The notes beneath the pieces are model-generated. The model ran no database searches, was not told where the DNA came from, and was given only the letters and a program-made list of their open reading frames with translations. This document shows positions 49,790 through 57,903 of a stretch of 64,000 bases of DNA, piece after piece. This DNA is from an uncultured Eubacteriales bacterium (GTDB taxonomy: Bacteria; Bacillota; Clostridia; UBA1381): contig CAJKHT010000003.1 in the NCBI GenBank assembly GCA_905199755.1, positions 16,019 to 80,018 of the forward strand. Direction: 5' to 3'. The number at the start of each line of letters is the position of its first letter. The first letter of the stretch is position 1. A program made the position numbers and the translations under genes.

Positions 49790-50809
49790 ATGTACAAAGC
49801 AATAGTTGTAGATGATGAACAAATCATCAGAAAAGGCATATCGTCTTTCATCAACAGCTGCGACACCGGCTTTGAGGTGACAGCCGTGTTTAAAGACGGT
49901 GACGAGGCGATAAGCTATCTGGACACCCACAATATTGAGCTTGTAATATCGGACATAAAAATGGTACACGTATCGGGCATAGAGCTGGCTCAGTATATAT
50001 ATGAGAACATGCCTCATACAAAGGTAATACTTCTGAGCGGTTATACCGAGTTTGAATATGCAAAAGCCGCAATCAGGTACAATGTTAAGGAATACATCAC
50101 CAAGCCGACCGATTTCGGTGAGCTGAAAAATATTCTTATAAAACTGCATGACGAAATATCCGAAGAGCAAAAAGGGCATATCAATAACTTTTTTGATACC
50201 ATTAAGCAGCTTTATGCCGCGCTGATTTCCGGCAGCGACACCGAAGCACTGAACCTTTTTAAGTATCTCTTGGACAGCTATACTCATGACAACGAATGTC
50301 TGGGACAGTATGTATTCAATATTTTTCAGACGATATTTGACCACATGTATGCAAATCTGAAAATCCAGCCGTCGCAGGAATTGCTTGATTACAAAAAGCT
50401 TCCCTATATCGAAAGCCATGACGAGATATATGCTTTTTCCCAACAGCTGCTTAACGGTGTAATAAATCAGATAAACGCAAGAGAAAAGAAAACGGACGAT
50501 ATTGTTATCAATAAGCTGATACAATTTATAAACGAAAACTTTTCCGAAAACATCTCGCTCCAGGACGCAGCCGACAAGGTATTTTTCGCACCTGCATACT
50601 GCAGCCGTTTTTTCCGTGAGCATACCGGCGAGAAATTCAGCGATTACCTTTTGAGAGTGCGTATGGAAAATGCGGTGAAGCTGTTAAAAGAGCATAAAAA
50701 TATAACCGAAATAAGCAAAGAGTGCGGGTACAGGAGTTCCGGATATTTCACACGTGTATTTAAAGAATATTATAAATGTACACCGAGTGAATATATACGT
50801 AATTTCTGA
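49790..50809 (+). CDS. AraC-type response regulator (YesN class)
   Basis: A 339-residue two-component regulator. The receiver domain (1-120) has acidic D8/D9 and the phospho-acceptor D55 in V-I-S-D-I-K-M, with the usual lysine in Y-I-T-K-P-T. A linker follows, then an AraC-type DNA-binding domain (about 235-335; L-Q-D-A-A-D-K-V and I-S-K-E-C-G-Y helices). It is transcribed together with the histidine kinase downstream (21-base gap) and divergently from locus B, which it probably activates. YesN-type regulators in Bacillus control rhamnogalacturonan genes (family precedent). GAGAGG precedes the ATG. Confidence 0.94.
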   Translation: MYKAIVVDDEQIIRKGISSFINSCDTGFEVTAVFKDGDEAISYLDTHNIELVISDIKMVHVSGIELAQYIYENMPHTKVILLSGYTEFEYAKAAIRYNVKEYITKPTDFGELKNILIKLHDEISEEQKGHINNFFDTIKQLYAALISGSDTEALNLFKYLLDSYTHDNECLGQYVFNIFQTIFDHMYANLKIQPSQELLDYKKLPYIESHDEIYAFSQQLLNGVINQINAREKKTDDIVINKLIQFINENFSENISLQDAADKVFFAPAYCSRFFREHTGEKFSDYLLRVRMENAVKLLKEHKNITEISKECGYRSSGYFTRVFKEYYKCTPSEYIRNF

Positions 50810-50830
50810 CAGATATAAAGGAAGCGGCAT

Positions 50831-52591
50831 ATGAAAAAGATAAAAAGTAACTGGAGCTATATACACAATTTCAGCCTGAACAGCCTGTTTTGGAGAACAT
50901 TTATTATAATCTCCCTGCTGCTTATAGTGCCGTTTGTTTCGCTCAGCATCATTTTCACTTCAAAAACATTTAAAAATATGCGCAATGAGATTTCGGCAGA
51001 AAATGCCTCCGCACTGAGCAGCGCGGCAAACATTCTTGATGATACGCTTATTGAATGTGATACCATGAGTACATATATCGCCGGCAACGAAAGCACACAG
51101 CTGTTTGCACTGAACGGATATACACGTGACGCATTTTCCGATATTCTGCGGCTGGCAAAAACGCTGCCCATTATATATAAATACATTGATTCAATATACA
51201 TCTATTCCGAGCGGCTCGGAGTTGTTATGAGCAACGAAATCAGATCGCCCGCCGATGAATTTTCGGACATGGGCTGGCTTGAAAATTACGGAACCGTCTC
51301 AAATCAGAAAGGAGTAATCGTCCCGGGATACAAAAACGGTGCCTATCCGTATCTTATAACAATTATAAAGCCCATATATGTTGCCGATGAAAAAATAGGG
51401 GCAGTGATTATGAATATCAACAGCCAGTCCCTCTATAACGCCATTCTGTCCGGGAAATACAGCGAACCGGGACAGGAGGTGTATCTTGCCGATTCGCAAA
51501 ACCGTGTTATATTATCAAAGGATATTTTAAATTTCGGCAAAACACTCACCGAAATCGGATTTCCCGAAAAATTTACATCATCGCAGAAATCCGATAAATG
51601 CCTTATAAACAATGAAAATTATACCGTGCTGTGTACGGACAGCAGCATAAAAAACTACAAATATATTAGCGCCTATTCAATGGGCATATACGAGGACAGA
51701 ATTTTTAAAACGCGTACTCAGCTGCTTTTAATTTCTTTCTCGCTTTTGATGTTCGGGTTTGTCCTTGCATATTTTGCCTCCGTAAAAAGCTATGCACCGT
51801 TAAGAGAGATTATTTCTTTCCTTGACACGGCAAACTCCGAGGAGCATATTACAACTCAGGATAAAAACGAGCTTATATACATAATCAACAGCATCAAGCT
51901 GCACATTGACGACAAAACAAAAATGGAAGAAATCCTTGAGGAACGAATGAAAATGCTAAAACAGGCACAGTACGATATGCTTCAGGCTCAGATTAACCCG
52001 CATTTTCTGTACAACACACTTGAAACGATTAACTGGCTTGCATATGACATGGCAGGCGGCGAAAATCCCGTTTCCGCAGCGCTTGTAAATCTTGCGGGAT
52101 TTTTCAGAAATACGCTGTCGTTCTCGGGGTATCTTATCACGGTTGATGAGGAAATACGCTGCACCAAGGATTATATAAAAATACTTTATCTCAGATACTC
52201 CGATTTGTTCAGCGTAACATGGGATATTGATGATGCCATATTGCCGTGCAAGGTCATAAAAACATGCCTGCAGCCGATAATCGAAAATGCCGTATATCAC
52301 GGCTTTAAGCCCAAAGGCGGAAAAGGATTGCTTACCGTTTCGGGGCGGCTCAGCAAAAACAATATCATATTTACCTTGTCAGATGACGGTATAGGTATGA
52401 GTCCCGATGAGGTTTCGTCGCTTAATGACAGCCTTAACACCAATGTGTATACAAACATCAGTCCGCATATAGGACTTGCCAACGTCAACAAACGTATTAA
52501 AATACTTTTCGGCGAGGATTACGGATTGTCCGTAAAGTCCTCCGAGGGACACGGAACAGCAGTAAGTATAATTATCCCGGCATCACAATGA
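50831..52591 (+). CDS. Sensor histidine kinase (YesM class)
   Basis: A 586-residue membrane kinase: transmembrane helix near residues 18-40, extracellular Cache-like sensor (about 41-290), second transmembrane helix (about 295-318), HAMP-like region, then a His_kinase domain with the phospho-acceptor in Q-I-N-P-H-F-L-Y-N-T and an HATPase domain whose blocks include I-I-E-N-A-V-Y-H-G and D-D-G-I-G-M. It should phosphorylate the response regulator encoded just upstream. The extracellular ligand is unknown; it may be a binding protein-sugar complex or a free oligosaccharide. AAAGGAAG precedes the ATG. Confidence 0.94.
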   Translation: MKKIKSNWSYIHNFSLNSLFWRTFIIISLLLIVPFVSLSIIFTSKTFKNMRNEISAENASALSSAANILDDTLIECDTMSTYIAGNESTQLFALNGYTRDAFSDILRLAKTLPIIYKYIDSIYIYSERLGVVMSNEIRSPADEFSDMGWLENYGTVSNQKGVIVPGYKNGAYPYLITIIKPIYVADEKIGAVIMNINSQSLYNAILSGKYSEPGQEVYLADSQNRVILSKDILNFGKTLTEIGFPEKFTSSQKSDKCLINNENYTVLCTDSSIKNYKYISAYSMGIYEDRIFKTRTQLLLISFSLLMFGFVLAYFASVKSYAPLREIISFLDTANSEEHITTQDKNELIYIINSIKLHIDDKTKMEEILEERMKMLKQAQYDMLQAQINPHFLYNTLETINWLAYDMAGGENPVSAALVNLAGFFRNTLSFSGYLITVDEEIRCTKDYIKILYLRYSDLFSVTWDIDDAILPCKVIKTCLQPIIENAVYHGFKPKGGKGLLTVSGRLSKNNIIFTLSDDGIGMSPDEVSSLNDSLNTNVYTNISPHIGLANVNKRIKILFGEDYGLSVKSSEGHGTAVSIIIPASQ

Positions 52592-52636
52592 GCCGGTACA
52601 AATTTATATTATATATAAATGAAAGGCGGAAATATT

Positions 52637-53344
52637 ATGAAAATTCTATCTATCGGAAACAGTTTTTCGGAGGATTCACAGCGGTATCTGCACAAAATAG
52701 CGGAAGCTAACGGCAAAGACCTTATGTGTGTCAATCTGTACATCGGCGGCTGCCCCTTAAAGCGGCACTATATTAATTTGACCGACAATGAAAAAGCTTA
52801 TGATTTTCAGCTTAACGGCGAAAATTCACATTTAAAGGTTTCGATAAAAGATGCTGTTAAAAGCAATGAATGGGACTGTATCACATTACAGCAGGCAAGC
52901 CATGACAGCTTTAATATCGGCACCTACTCGCCGTATCTCGAAAACATAGCAGAATGGCTCAGATTAAGATGTCCTGATACAAAGATACTTATGCACAGAA
53001 CATGGGCATATCCCGAACACAGAGAAAGACTTGCGGAAATGGGATTTAAAACCACCGCGGAAATGTTTGATGCTGTTACAAAAGCATACTGTGAAGCTGA
53101 AAAGCTGATTTCCCCCGACGGTGTTATAAAAAGCGGCGAGGCTATGCTTAAAGCCTATAAGACTGTCCCCGATATTCTCTACCGCGATGTAATTCATGCA
53201 AGCTTCGGGGTCGGCAGGTATCTGCTCGGCTGCGTTTGGTATAAGACTTTGTTTAATGAAGCACCCCGGATGCATATTTCCAAATTTGATGAGCCTGTTT
53301 CGGCTGAAAATTTACAGCTTATAGATAAAATTCTGCATGAATAA
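52637..53344 (+). CDS. DUF4886 SGNH-like hydrolase
   Basis: A 235-residue protein of the DUF4886 group, an SGNH-hydrolase-like family. The catalytic serine is in I-G-N-S-F-S (residues 6-11), and the C-terminal R-D-V-I-H-A-S segment carries the Asp-His pair. No signal peptide is seen. It follows the two-component genes by 45 bases and is probably co-transcribed, ending at the strong hairpin at 53355. A carbohydrate esterase role is inferred from the neighbourhood. The internal ATG with AAAGGCGG seven bases upstream is preferred to one 18 bases earlier. Confidence 0.88.
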   Translation: MKILSIGNSFSEDSQRYLHKIAEANGKDLMCVNLYIGGCPLKRHYINLTDNEKAYDFQLNGENSHLKVSIKDAVKSNEWDCITLQQASHDSFNIGTYSPYLENIAEWLRLRCPDTKILMHRTWAYPEHRERLAEMGFKTTAEMFDAVTKAYCEAEKLISPDGVIKSGEAMLKAYKTVPDILYRDVIHASFGVGRYLLGCVWYKTLFNEAPRMHISKFDEPVSAENLQLIDKILHE

Positions 53345-53354
53345 CGAATTGCAA

Positions 53355-53391
53355 ACGTATAAAACGCACCCGTCGGGTGCGTTTTATACGT
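53355..53391. terminator. Bidirectional terminator between convergent genes
   Basis: A perfect 17-bp stem (53355-53371 with 53375-53391) with a 3-nt loop and the core AAAACGCACCC / GGGTGCGTTTT sits between the plus-strand DUF4886 gene and the minus-strand SpoVM-like gene. T-rich arms exist in both directions. Confidence 0.9.
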
Positions 53392-53405
53392 TTTGCCGCA
53401 GCCTC

Positions 53406-53480
53406 TTATGTATTCATTTTAAAAATTGCTTTTACTACTCCTCTTAAGCATTTCGGCATTTTAAAAACAACAATTTTCAT
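53406..53480 (-). CDS. spoVM: SpoVM-like sporulation microprotein (24 aa)
   Basis: A 24-residue open frame beginning M-K-I-V-V-F-K-M-P-K and rich in basic and hydrophobic residues. It matches the pattern of SpoVM, the 26-residue amphipathic peptide that marks the forespore surface and anchors the spore coat: length, the M-K start, the proline at position 9, an L-x-G centre and a basic hydrophobic tail all fit. GGCGG and AAGG motifs lie upstream of the ATG. It is the last gene of a small minus-strand cluster that follows the 54-residue membrane protein. It is too short for certainty from sequence alone, but the residue pattern is specific. Confidence 0.75.
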   Translation of the reverse strand: MKIVVFKMPKCLRGVVKAIFKMNT

Positions 53481-53504
53481 ACAGCCTTACCGCCTTTCCT
53501 TATA

Positions 53505-53669
53505 TCACCATTTAAACAAACAAAGATACCCGAATAAAATCAGTAACAGCATTTCTATTACAGCCACGAACGCAACAGGGAAAAACATTCCCGAAATAAC
53601 ACCCAAGCAAAATGCAAGCGATGTCAGACCTATTGCCTTTGCGCAGCCGTGCATACAGAAGTTTATCAT
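53505..53669 (-). CDS. Small membrane protein (54 aa)
   Basis: A 54-residue protein with one long or two short hydrophobic segments (about 12-50) and the ending I-L-F-G-Y-L-C-L-F-K-W. No family name is recalled with certainty; proteins of this size and ending occur beside SpoVM-like genes in clostridia (recollection, not verified). The ATG chosen has GGTGGGAG six bases upstream; the in-frame start 24 bases earlier has no better site. It lies 24 bases upstream of the SpoVM-like gene and is likely co-transcribed, so a link with sporulation is possible. Confidence 0.7.
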   Translation of the reverse strand: MINFCMHGCAKAIGLTSLAFCLGVISGMFFPVAFVAVIEMLLLILFGYLCLFKW

Positions 53670-53754
53670 AACAGACTCCCACCTTCCGCCCACCGCGGCA
53701 TAAATTTATGTTCATATAACAGTATATGATGATTCTTTTAAATATGTGATGGTT

Positions 53755-54135
53755 TTACAATATATTTTCGGGCTTCAGATGATATTCCTCCGCCAAATGC
53801 CCGAATAAAAAGCCGAGCACCGCGCACTTTGATAAAGCGTCTGTTTTGTTTTCGCCCTGTGTATATCGTTCCAGCTCATATACATTCATTATAATTTCGT
53901 CCACTTCGGCATGATTTCCCATCGCTTCAAGAAGTACACTCTTTTTTTCAATTAATTCTTTAAGTCCGCTTATATGCCCCGATGCGGTATTATAGTCGTC
54001 ATTTTCAATGCATGCCGCTATTTCCTTATTTATTCCCGACATTTCCGCCGAAACCCCGTCTATTACATTTGTATAGATAACACTTCCCGTTATTACCGCT
54101 GCCGCAAGAATTACGGATATTACAACGCTTTTCAT
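53755..54135 (-). CDS. DUF4363 family protein
   Basis: A 126-residue protein with an N-terminal transmembrane helix (about 4-24) and an otherwise helical, acidic extracellular region, matching the DUF4363 family. Its function is unknown. In clostridia it commonly follows a DUF421 (YetF-like) gene, as it does here (32-base gap), so the two probably work together in the membrane. GAAAGGAAAG precedes the ATG. Confidence 0.85.
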   Translation of the reverse strand: MKSVVISVILAAAVITGSVIYTNVIDGVSAEMSGINKEIAACIENDDYNTASGHISGLKELIEKKSVLLEAMGNHAEVDEIIMNVYELERYTQGENKTDALSKCAVLGFLFGHLAEEYHLKPENIL

Positions 54136-54167
54136 ATAGCTTTCCTTTCTGCCGACGCACGGCGCTG

Positions 54168-54848
54168 CTATAAGCTTTCCTTTTTTTGAACAAACAGTTC
54201 TCCCTCTGCGTCCACAGAGGCTATAAACACATCTTTAAACTCCTCCGCCCCCTGTTCTTTAAGCTTTTTTTCAAGCCATGCTTTATTCTTGCCGCTGCGT
54301 TTAAGCTCCTCCTCATTAAGCTCACCGTCCGATATGACCGTACACGGCAAACCGTCATGACGGATTTTTTTGTTTTTTATATCCTCCACCGTTGCACTTC
54401 TTGCACTGTCCTTCGGAATAACGCTGAGTTTACCGCTTGTTTCTATTACCGCCACCGCCACATCGGATATATCGTGGCAATTGTTCAGCCGCAGTTCTTC
54501 AAGCAAATCATTTATGTTAAACCGCTGACGGGTAAGCTCCTTTTCATTTATATGACCGTTATATATAACAATGCTCGGCTCACCGGAGATTATACGCCGT
54601 ATTCTGCGGCTTTTCAGGCTCATATATGACATCAGCACCTCCGCAACAATCAGTGTTGCCACCGGCAGTATGCCCGAAATAAGCGGTATGTCAATAGCCT
54701 GCATAGGCACCGATGCCAAATCGGAAATCATAATCGCAACAACAAGCTCCGACGGCTGCAATTCCCCCAGCTGACGCTTTCCCATTATGCGCACCGATGC
54801 AATCACTGCCATATATAAAACAAGAGTTCTTACAATAAGATTAAGCAT
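54168..54848 (-). CDS. DUF421 (YetF-like) membrane protein
   Basis: A 226-residue protein with three N-terminal transmembrane helices (about 3-85; M-G-K-R-Q-L-G-E-L-Q signature) and a cytoplasmic C-terminal YetF-type domain (F-N-I-N-D-L-L-E-E-L-R). Its molecular function is unknown; in spore formers, relatives such as Bacillus YetF-family proteins have been linked to spore properties. It has GGAGG eight bases upstream of the chosen ATG. A terminator hairpin ends only 18 bases before the start codon, leaving no room for a separate promoter downstream of the hairpin, so expression probably depends on read-through or a promoter inside the upstream gene. Confidence 0.92.
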   Translation of the reverse strand: MLNLIVRTLVLYMAVIASVRIMGKRQLGELQPSELVVAIMISDLASVPMQAIDIPLISGILPVATLIVAEVLMSYMSLKSRRIRRIISGEPSIVIYNGHINEKELTRQRFNINDLLEELRLNNCHDISDVAVAVIETSGKLSVIPKDSARSATVEDIKNKKIRHDGLPCTVISDGELNEEELKRSGKNKAWLEKKLKEQGAEEFKDVFIASVDAEGELFVQKKESL

Positions 54849-54866
54849 TTTCTCAGCCTCCGGCAC

Positions 54867-54900
54867 AAAAAATCAGAGACCGATTTTTTATCGGTCTCTG
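54867..54900 (-). terminator. Terminator after the PEP-utilising protein gene
   Basis: An 11-bp stem (CAGAGACCGAT / ATCGGTCTCTG) with a short A-rich loop is followed on the minus strand by ATTTTTT. It lies between the Enzyme I-like gene and the DUF421 gene. Confidence 0.85.
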
Positions 54901-54927
54901 TTAGTATTGCCGTTATTTCCAAATATA

Positions 54928-55653
54928 TTATTTGTTTGTGAGTCTTTTTACGGTTTCTTCGTCCGGCTCTATGTACACCACGCCGTTAAATCCATCAACT
55001 ATTGTGTTTTTTCCGTCAAAACCGCCGCCTGTAATTCCCACTGCTCCCGTTACCGCCGGAATGTTAAGCGTTCTTGCCATTATTGCGGCATGCGAGTTTG
55101 AAGAACCCTTTTCGGTTATAAGCGCAAGTGTCTTTTCCTTGTCTATTCCAAGCGTCTGAGCCGGAGAAAGTCTGTGTGCCGCAATGATAACAGGTTCTTC
55201 GCAGCAAATTTTCTTCTCCCGTACACCCGTAAGAATTTTTATCAAAAGCTCCGATATATCTCTTATATCGGATTTTCTCGCACGCATATAGCTGTCGTCC
55301 ATCTTATCAAAAATATCCATAAATTCACGGCATGTTTTATACACTGCCGTTTCAGCATTGATTTTTTCAAGCTTGATATGGCTCTTCACTGCCTTTACAT
55401 AATCCTCGTCCGCCAGCATTATCTGATGAATGGAAAAAATCATTGCCGTATCATGACCTATCTCGTCATTCGCTTTTTGATACAGCAATTCAAGCTCCCT
55501 GTGCGCTGCATTTGCCGCCTTGTCAAAGCGTTCAAATTCACGCTCGATATTTTCCGTATGGCTGTTATTTATAACATACTCACGATCTTTGAATATCAGA
55601 AGCTTTCCCAATGCAATTCCGCCGCATATTGACCTGCCGCACAGCGTTATCAT
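54928..55653 (-). CDS. Truncated Enzyme I-like PEP-utilising protein
   Basis: A 241-residue protein equivalent to the N-terminal part of PTS Enzyme I. It has a helical, HPr-binding-like region (about 25-145) and a phosphohistidine swivel domain with S-H-A-A-I-M-A-R at 187-194, so His188 matches the phosphorylated His189 of Enzyme I. The C-terminal PEP-binding barrel (about 300 residues) is absent, and no continuation is found downstream; a terminator follows. Alone it could not accept phosphate from PEP in the usual way. It may be a regulatory remnant, or it may act with a separate C-terminal protein. The ATG preceded by GGTGG was chosen; a promoter-like TATAAT lies about 30 bases upstream. 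Confidence 0.85.
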   Translation of the reverse strand: MITLCGRSICGGIALGKLLIFKDREYVINNSHTENIEREFERFDKAANAAHRELELLYQKANDEIGHDTAMIFSIHQIMLADEDYVKAVKSHIKLEKINAETAVYKTCREFMDIFDKMDDSYMRARKSDIRDISELLIKILTGVREKKICCEEPVIIAAHRLSPAQTLGIDKEKTLALITEKGSSNSHAAIMARTLNIPAVTGAVGITGGGFDGKNTIVDGFNGVVYIEPDEETVKRLTNK

Positions 55654-55772
55654 TCTACCACCCCATTTGCAGCATTTTCCCGCTGTCCTCATTATAGCAC
55701 ACTTTTTTCCAAAAGAAAATACCGCATAATGTAAATTTTATGTGTCTTGTTTTATGCACATTGTCATTTATA

Positions 55773-55806
55773 CAAAAAGACGGTGTAAAAAATCATTTTT
55801 ACACCG
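55773..55806 (-). terminator. Terminator after the DUF975 gene
   Basis: An 11-bp stem (CGGTGTAAAAA / TTTTTACACCG) with a 4-nt loop is followed on the minus strand by TCTTTTTG, just past the DUF975 stop. Confidence 0.85.
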
Positions 55807-55814
55807 CCCTGCTA

Positions 55815-56396
55815 TCAGTCGATTACACATACTTCATTTTTAATTTTGTTATAAAAATTCACCCTTGTCATATCCATATACGGAGCCACATAAATGAATG
55901 CAATTCCGAATGTAATCATACAAAGCAGAAGCCATGGAATAAATGACAGTTCAAGAACGAACAAATCCATTTTATGACCGTTCATAATTCTCCTGCTCTC
56001 GTTAATAGCCTCCGATGCCGTCATGTTCTGATTTTCTGCCAGAATATACGGCGCCATCGAATACGAATATGCTTTCACAAAGCCCGGAATAAAGAAAAGC
56101 AGCGACCACAGCATAACATATATTGCCGTTAATATGTATAAAAGCAATGCTTTTCCGTAAATTGCAAATCCGTCAAAAATTGTTGATACTTCAGGCTTTA
56201 TGCCCTCCGTAAGTCCGAATAAAATTAAAATCCAGCCTATTTGCAGCGGTGCCGCTATAAATATTGTGCCTATGCCGGCAGTGATTGCCGAAGCCGCACT
56301 TACTATGAGCGACATAACCAATGCACTTATAAATAACATTCCTATGTTGCCCCGTATCTGTTCTTTCGCCAGACTTTTCAGTTCAATTCTGTTCAT
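55815..56396 (-). CDS. DUF975 family membrane protein
   Basis: A 193-residue integral membrane protein with about four to five hydrophobic helices. The opening M-N-R-I-E-L-K-S-L-A-K-E-Q-I and the N-x-G-M-L-F segment are typical of DUF975 proteins, whose function is unknown. It has its own consensus promoter (56420-56448), strong AAAGGAGG site and terminator, so it is a single-gene unit that also lies downstream of dgt. Confidence 0.88.
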   Translation of the reverse strand: MNRIELKSLAKEQIRGNIGMLFISALVMSLIVSAASAITAGIGTIFIAAPLQIGWILILFGLTEGIKPEVSTIFDGFAIYGKALLLYILTAIYVMLWSLLFFIPGFVKAYSYSMAPYILAENQNMTASEAINESRRIMNGHKMDLFVLELSFIPWLLLCMITFGIAFIYVAPYMDMTRVNFYNKIKNEVCVID

Positions 56397-56419
56397 GATA
56401 AAATCCTCCTTTTTCCTAC

Positions 56420-56448
56420 ATTATATATCATACTCCATGCATTGTCAA
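56420..56448 (-). promoter_or_regulatory. Consensus sigma-A promoter of the DUF975 gene
   Basis: A perfect TTGACA (56443-56448) and TATAAT (56420-56425) are 17 bp apart, 24 bases upstream of the DUF975 start codon. Confidence 0.88.
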
Positions 56449-56456
56449 CACATTTA

Positions 56457-57878
56457 TCAGCTTATACCCTTAAACTCCTGATAAATATGCTTTGCATAGC
56501 CGTCCGTCATACCACAGATATAATCGGTAACAAGCAGAAGCCGCAGATAAAGCTTTTCGTTCTCGTCTCTGTCTCTTGAATTTACCTCATATGCCTGCAC
56601 ATAATTATCGGAAATTATGCGAATCATTCTTTTGTCAATAGCGGTCATTTCCCTGTCCGTATCATGCAGTATAGCCGCAGGAACAAATTTATCGAGCAAA
56701 AATTCAAACATAGTCCCTGCCGCAATTTCCAGCCTTACTATCTGCTTTGAATTAAACGCATATCTGTACGCTATATCACTCAGCGCATCAGCAAGCGTTT
56801 TTCCGTAGGAAACCGCAATAACCTCTTTGCCGAATGTTCCTGCCATTATTTCCTTGTAATTGCTCGTAAAGCCGAACATTGCGCATCTGAGCAAAAATCC
56901 CTGCACTGAAACAAGCCAGTTCTGAACCGCATTAAATTCAGGCTCATATGTTTTGTTTTTTGCGGCACGCTTTCTGAAAGTTTCCAGACCGTCCACCACT
57001 TCATTATATGCCTTTAACTCCTGCTCGCCGCATTTTCCCCGATAGCGCTCGCTTCTTAATTCCGCAAGCAGCTCATCATATGTTATAAGTCCCTTTTTTA
57101 CCGCATCCTCTATATCGGCAGTTTTATAGGCTATATCATCGGCGGCTTCAAGCAGAAAAGTAAGCGGATAACGGCAGTTCACCGCTCCCGTGGTATTCAC
57201 TATTGTGTCGAAAAGCTCTTTTTCGGCATAATAGTATCCCATTTTTTTATCCTTTATATTTCCGCTCTCCTTATTTATTCCGCACGACGAAACGGGATAT
57301 TTTATAAGCGTATTAAGCAGGGCATACGTAAGATGCATACCGTTTTCATCAACCAAATAATGCAGCTTTGTGAGGATACGGAGTACCTGTGCATTCCCCT
57401 CAAAATTACATAAATCACGCTGCATCTGCTCCGTAAGCCGTTCCGTAAGCGGTATACCGTCAAGCGAAAGCTTGCCGAGATTGTTTCTGAACCACTCACG
57501 GATTGCGGTTTCACCGAAATGTCCGAACGGAGGATTGCCTATATCATGAAGCAATCCCGCACATTCAAGTATATTGCAAATATCCGCTTTTATGCTTTCA
57601 TCTATGTTTTCGTCAAGATTATTCTGCATTATATACGCAAAGCACATCTGACCGAGGGACTTTGCAAATGACGACACCTCCAGAGAATGAGTAAGACGTG
57701 TACGTACAAAATCACCCCTGTCAAGCGGAAAAACCTGCGTTTTATCCTGCAGGCGTCTGAAAGATGCACTTCCGATTATACGGTGATAATCACGCTGAAA
57801 TTCAGTCCGCAAATCACTCGTTTTTTTTGAGCTTACATGACCGTATCGCTTATCGGACAGCAATTGTTTCCATTCCAT
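56457..57878 (-). CDS. dgt: Deoxyguanosinetriphosphate triphosphohydrolase
   Basis: A 473-residue HD-superfamily enzyme that hydrolyses dGTP (or dNTPs) to the deoxynucleoside and triphosphate in the cytoplasm. Signature segments include F-R-R-L-Q-D-K-T-Q-V-F (about 41-51), L-T-H-S-L-E-V (about 63-69) and H-D-I-G-N-P-P-F-G-H (about 113-122), which supply the metal-binding His/Asp residues. Length fits the family. It lies 25 bases downstream of leuS and is probably the last gene of the yhbY operon. GGAGG precedes the ATG. Confidence 0.93.
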   Translation of the reverse strand: MEWKQLLSDKRYGHVSSKKTSDLRTEFQRDYHRIIGSASFRRLQDKTQVFPLDRGDFVRTRLTHSLEVSSFAKSLGQMCFAYIMQNNLDENIDESIKADICNILECAGLLHDIGNPPFGHFGETAIREWFRNNLGKLSLDGIPLTERLTEQMQRDLCNFEGNAQVLRILTKLHYLVDENGMHLTYALLNTLIKYPVSSCGINKESGNIKDKKMGYYYAEKELFDTIVNTTGAVNCRYPLTFLLEAADDIAYKTADIEDAVKKGLITYDELLAELRSERYRGKCGEQELKAYNEVVDGLETFRKRAAKNKTYEPEFNAVQNWLVSVQGFLLRCAMFGFTSNYKEIMAGTFGKEVIAVSYGKTLADALSDIAYRYAFNSKQIVRLEIAAGTMFEFLLDKFVPAAILHDTDREMTAIDKRMIRIISDNYVQAYEVNSRDRDENEKLYLRLLLVTDYICGMTDGYAKHIYQEFKGIS

Positions 57879-57903
57879 ATAAATCCTCCGTGCCGCTGAT
57901 TTT

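Noticed and set aside
49745..50623. Minus-strand open frame of 292 codons antisense to the response regulator
   Set aside because: The plus strand encodes a complete receiver plus AraC domain with a ribosome site; the minus frame has no such support.
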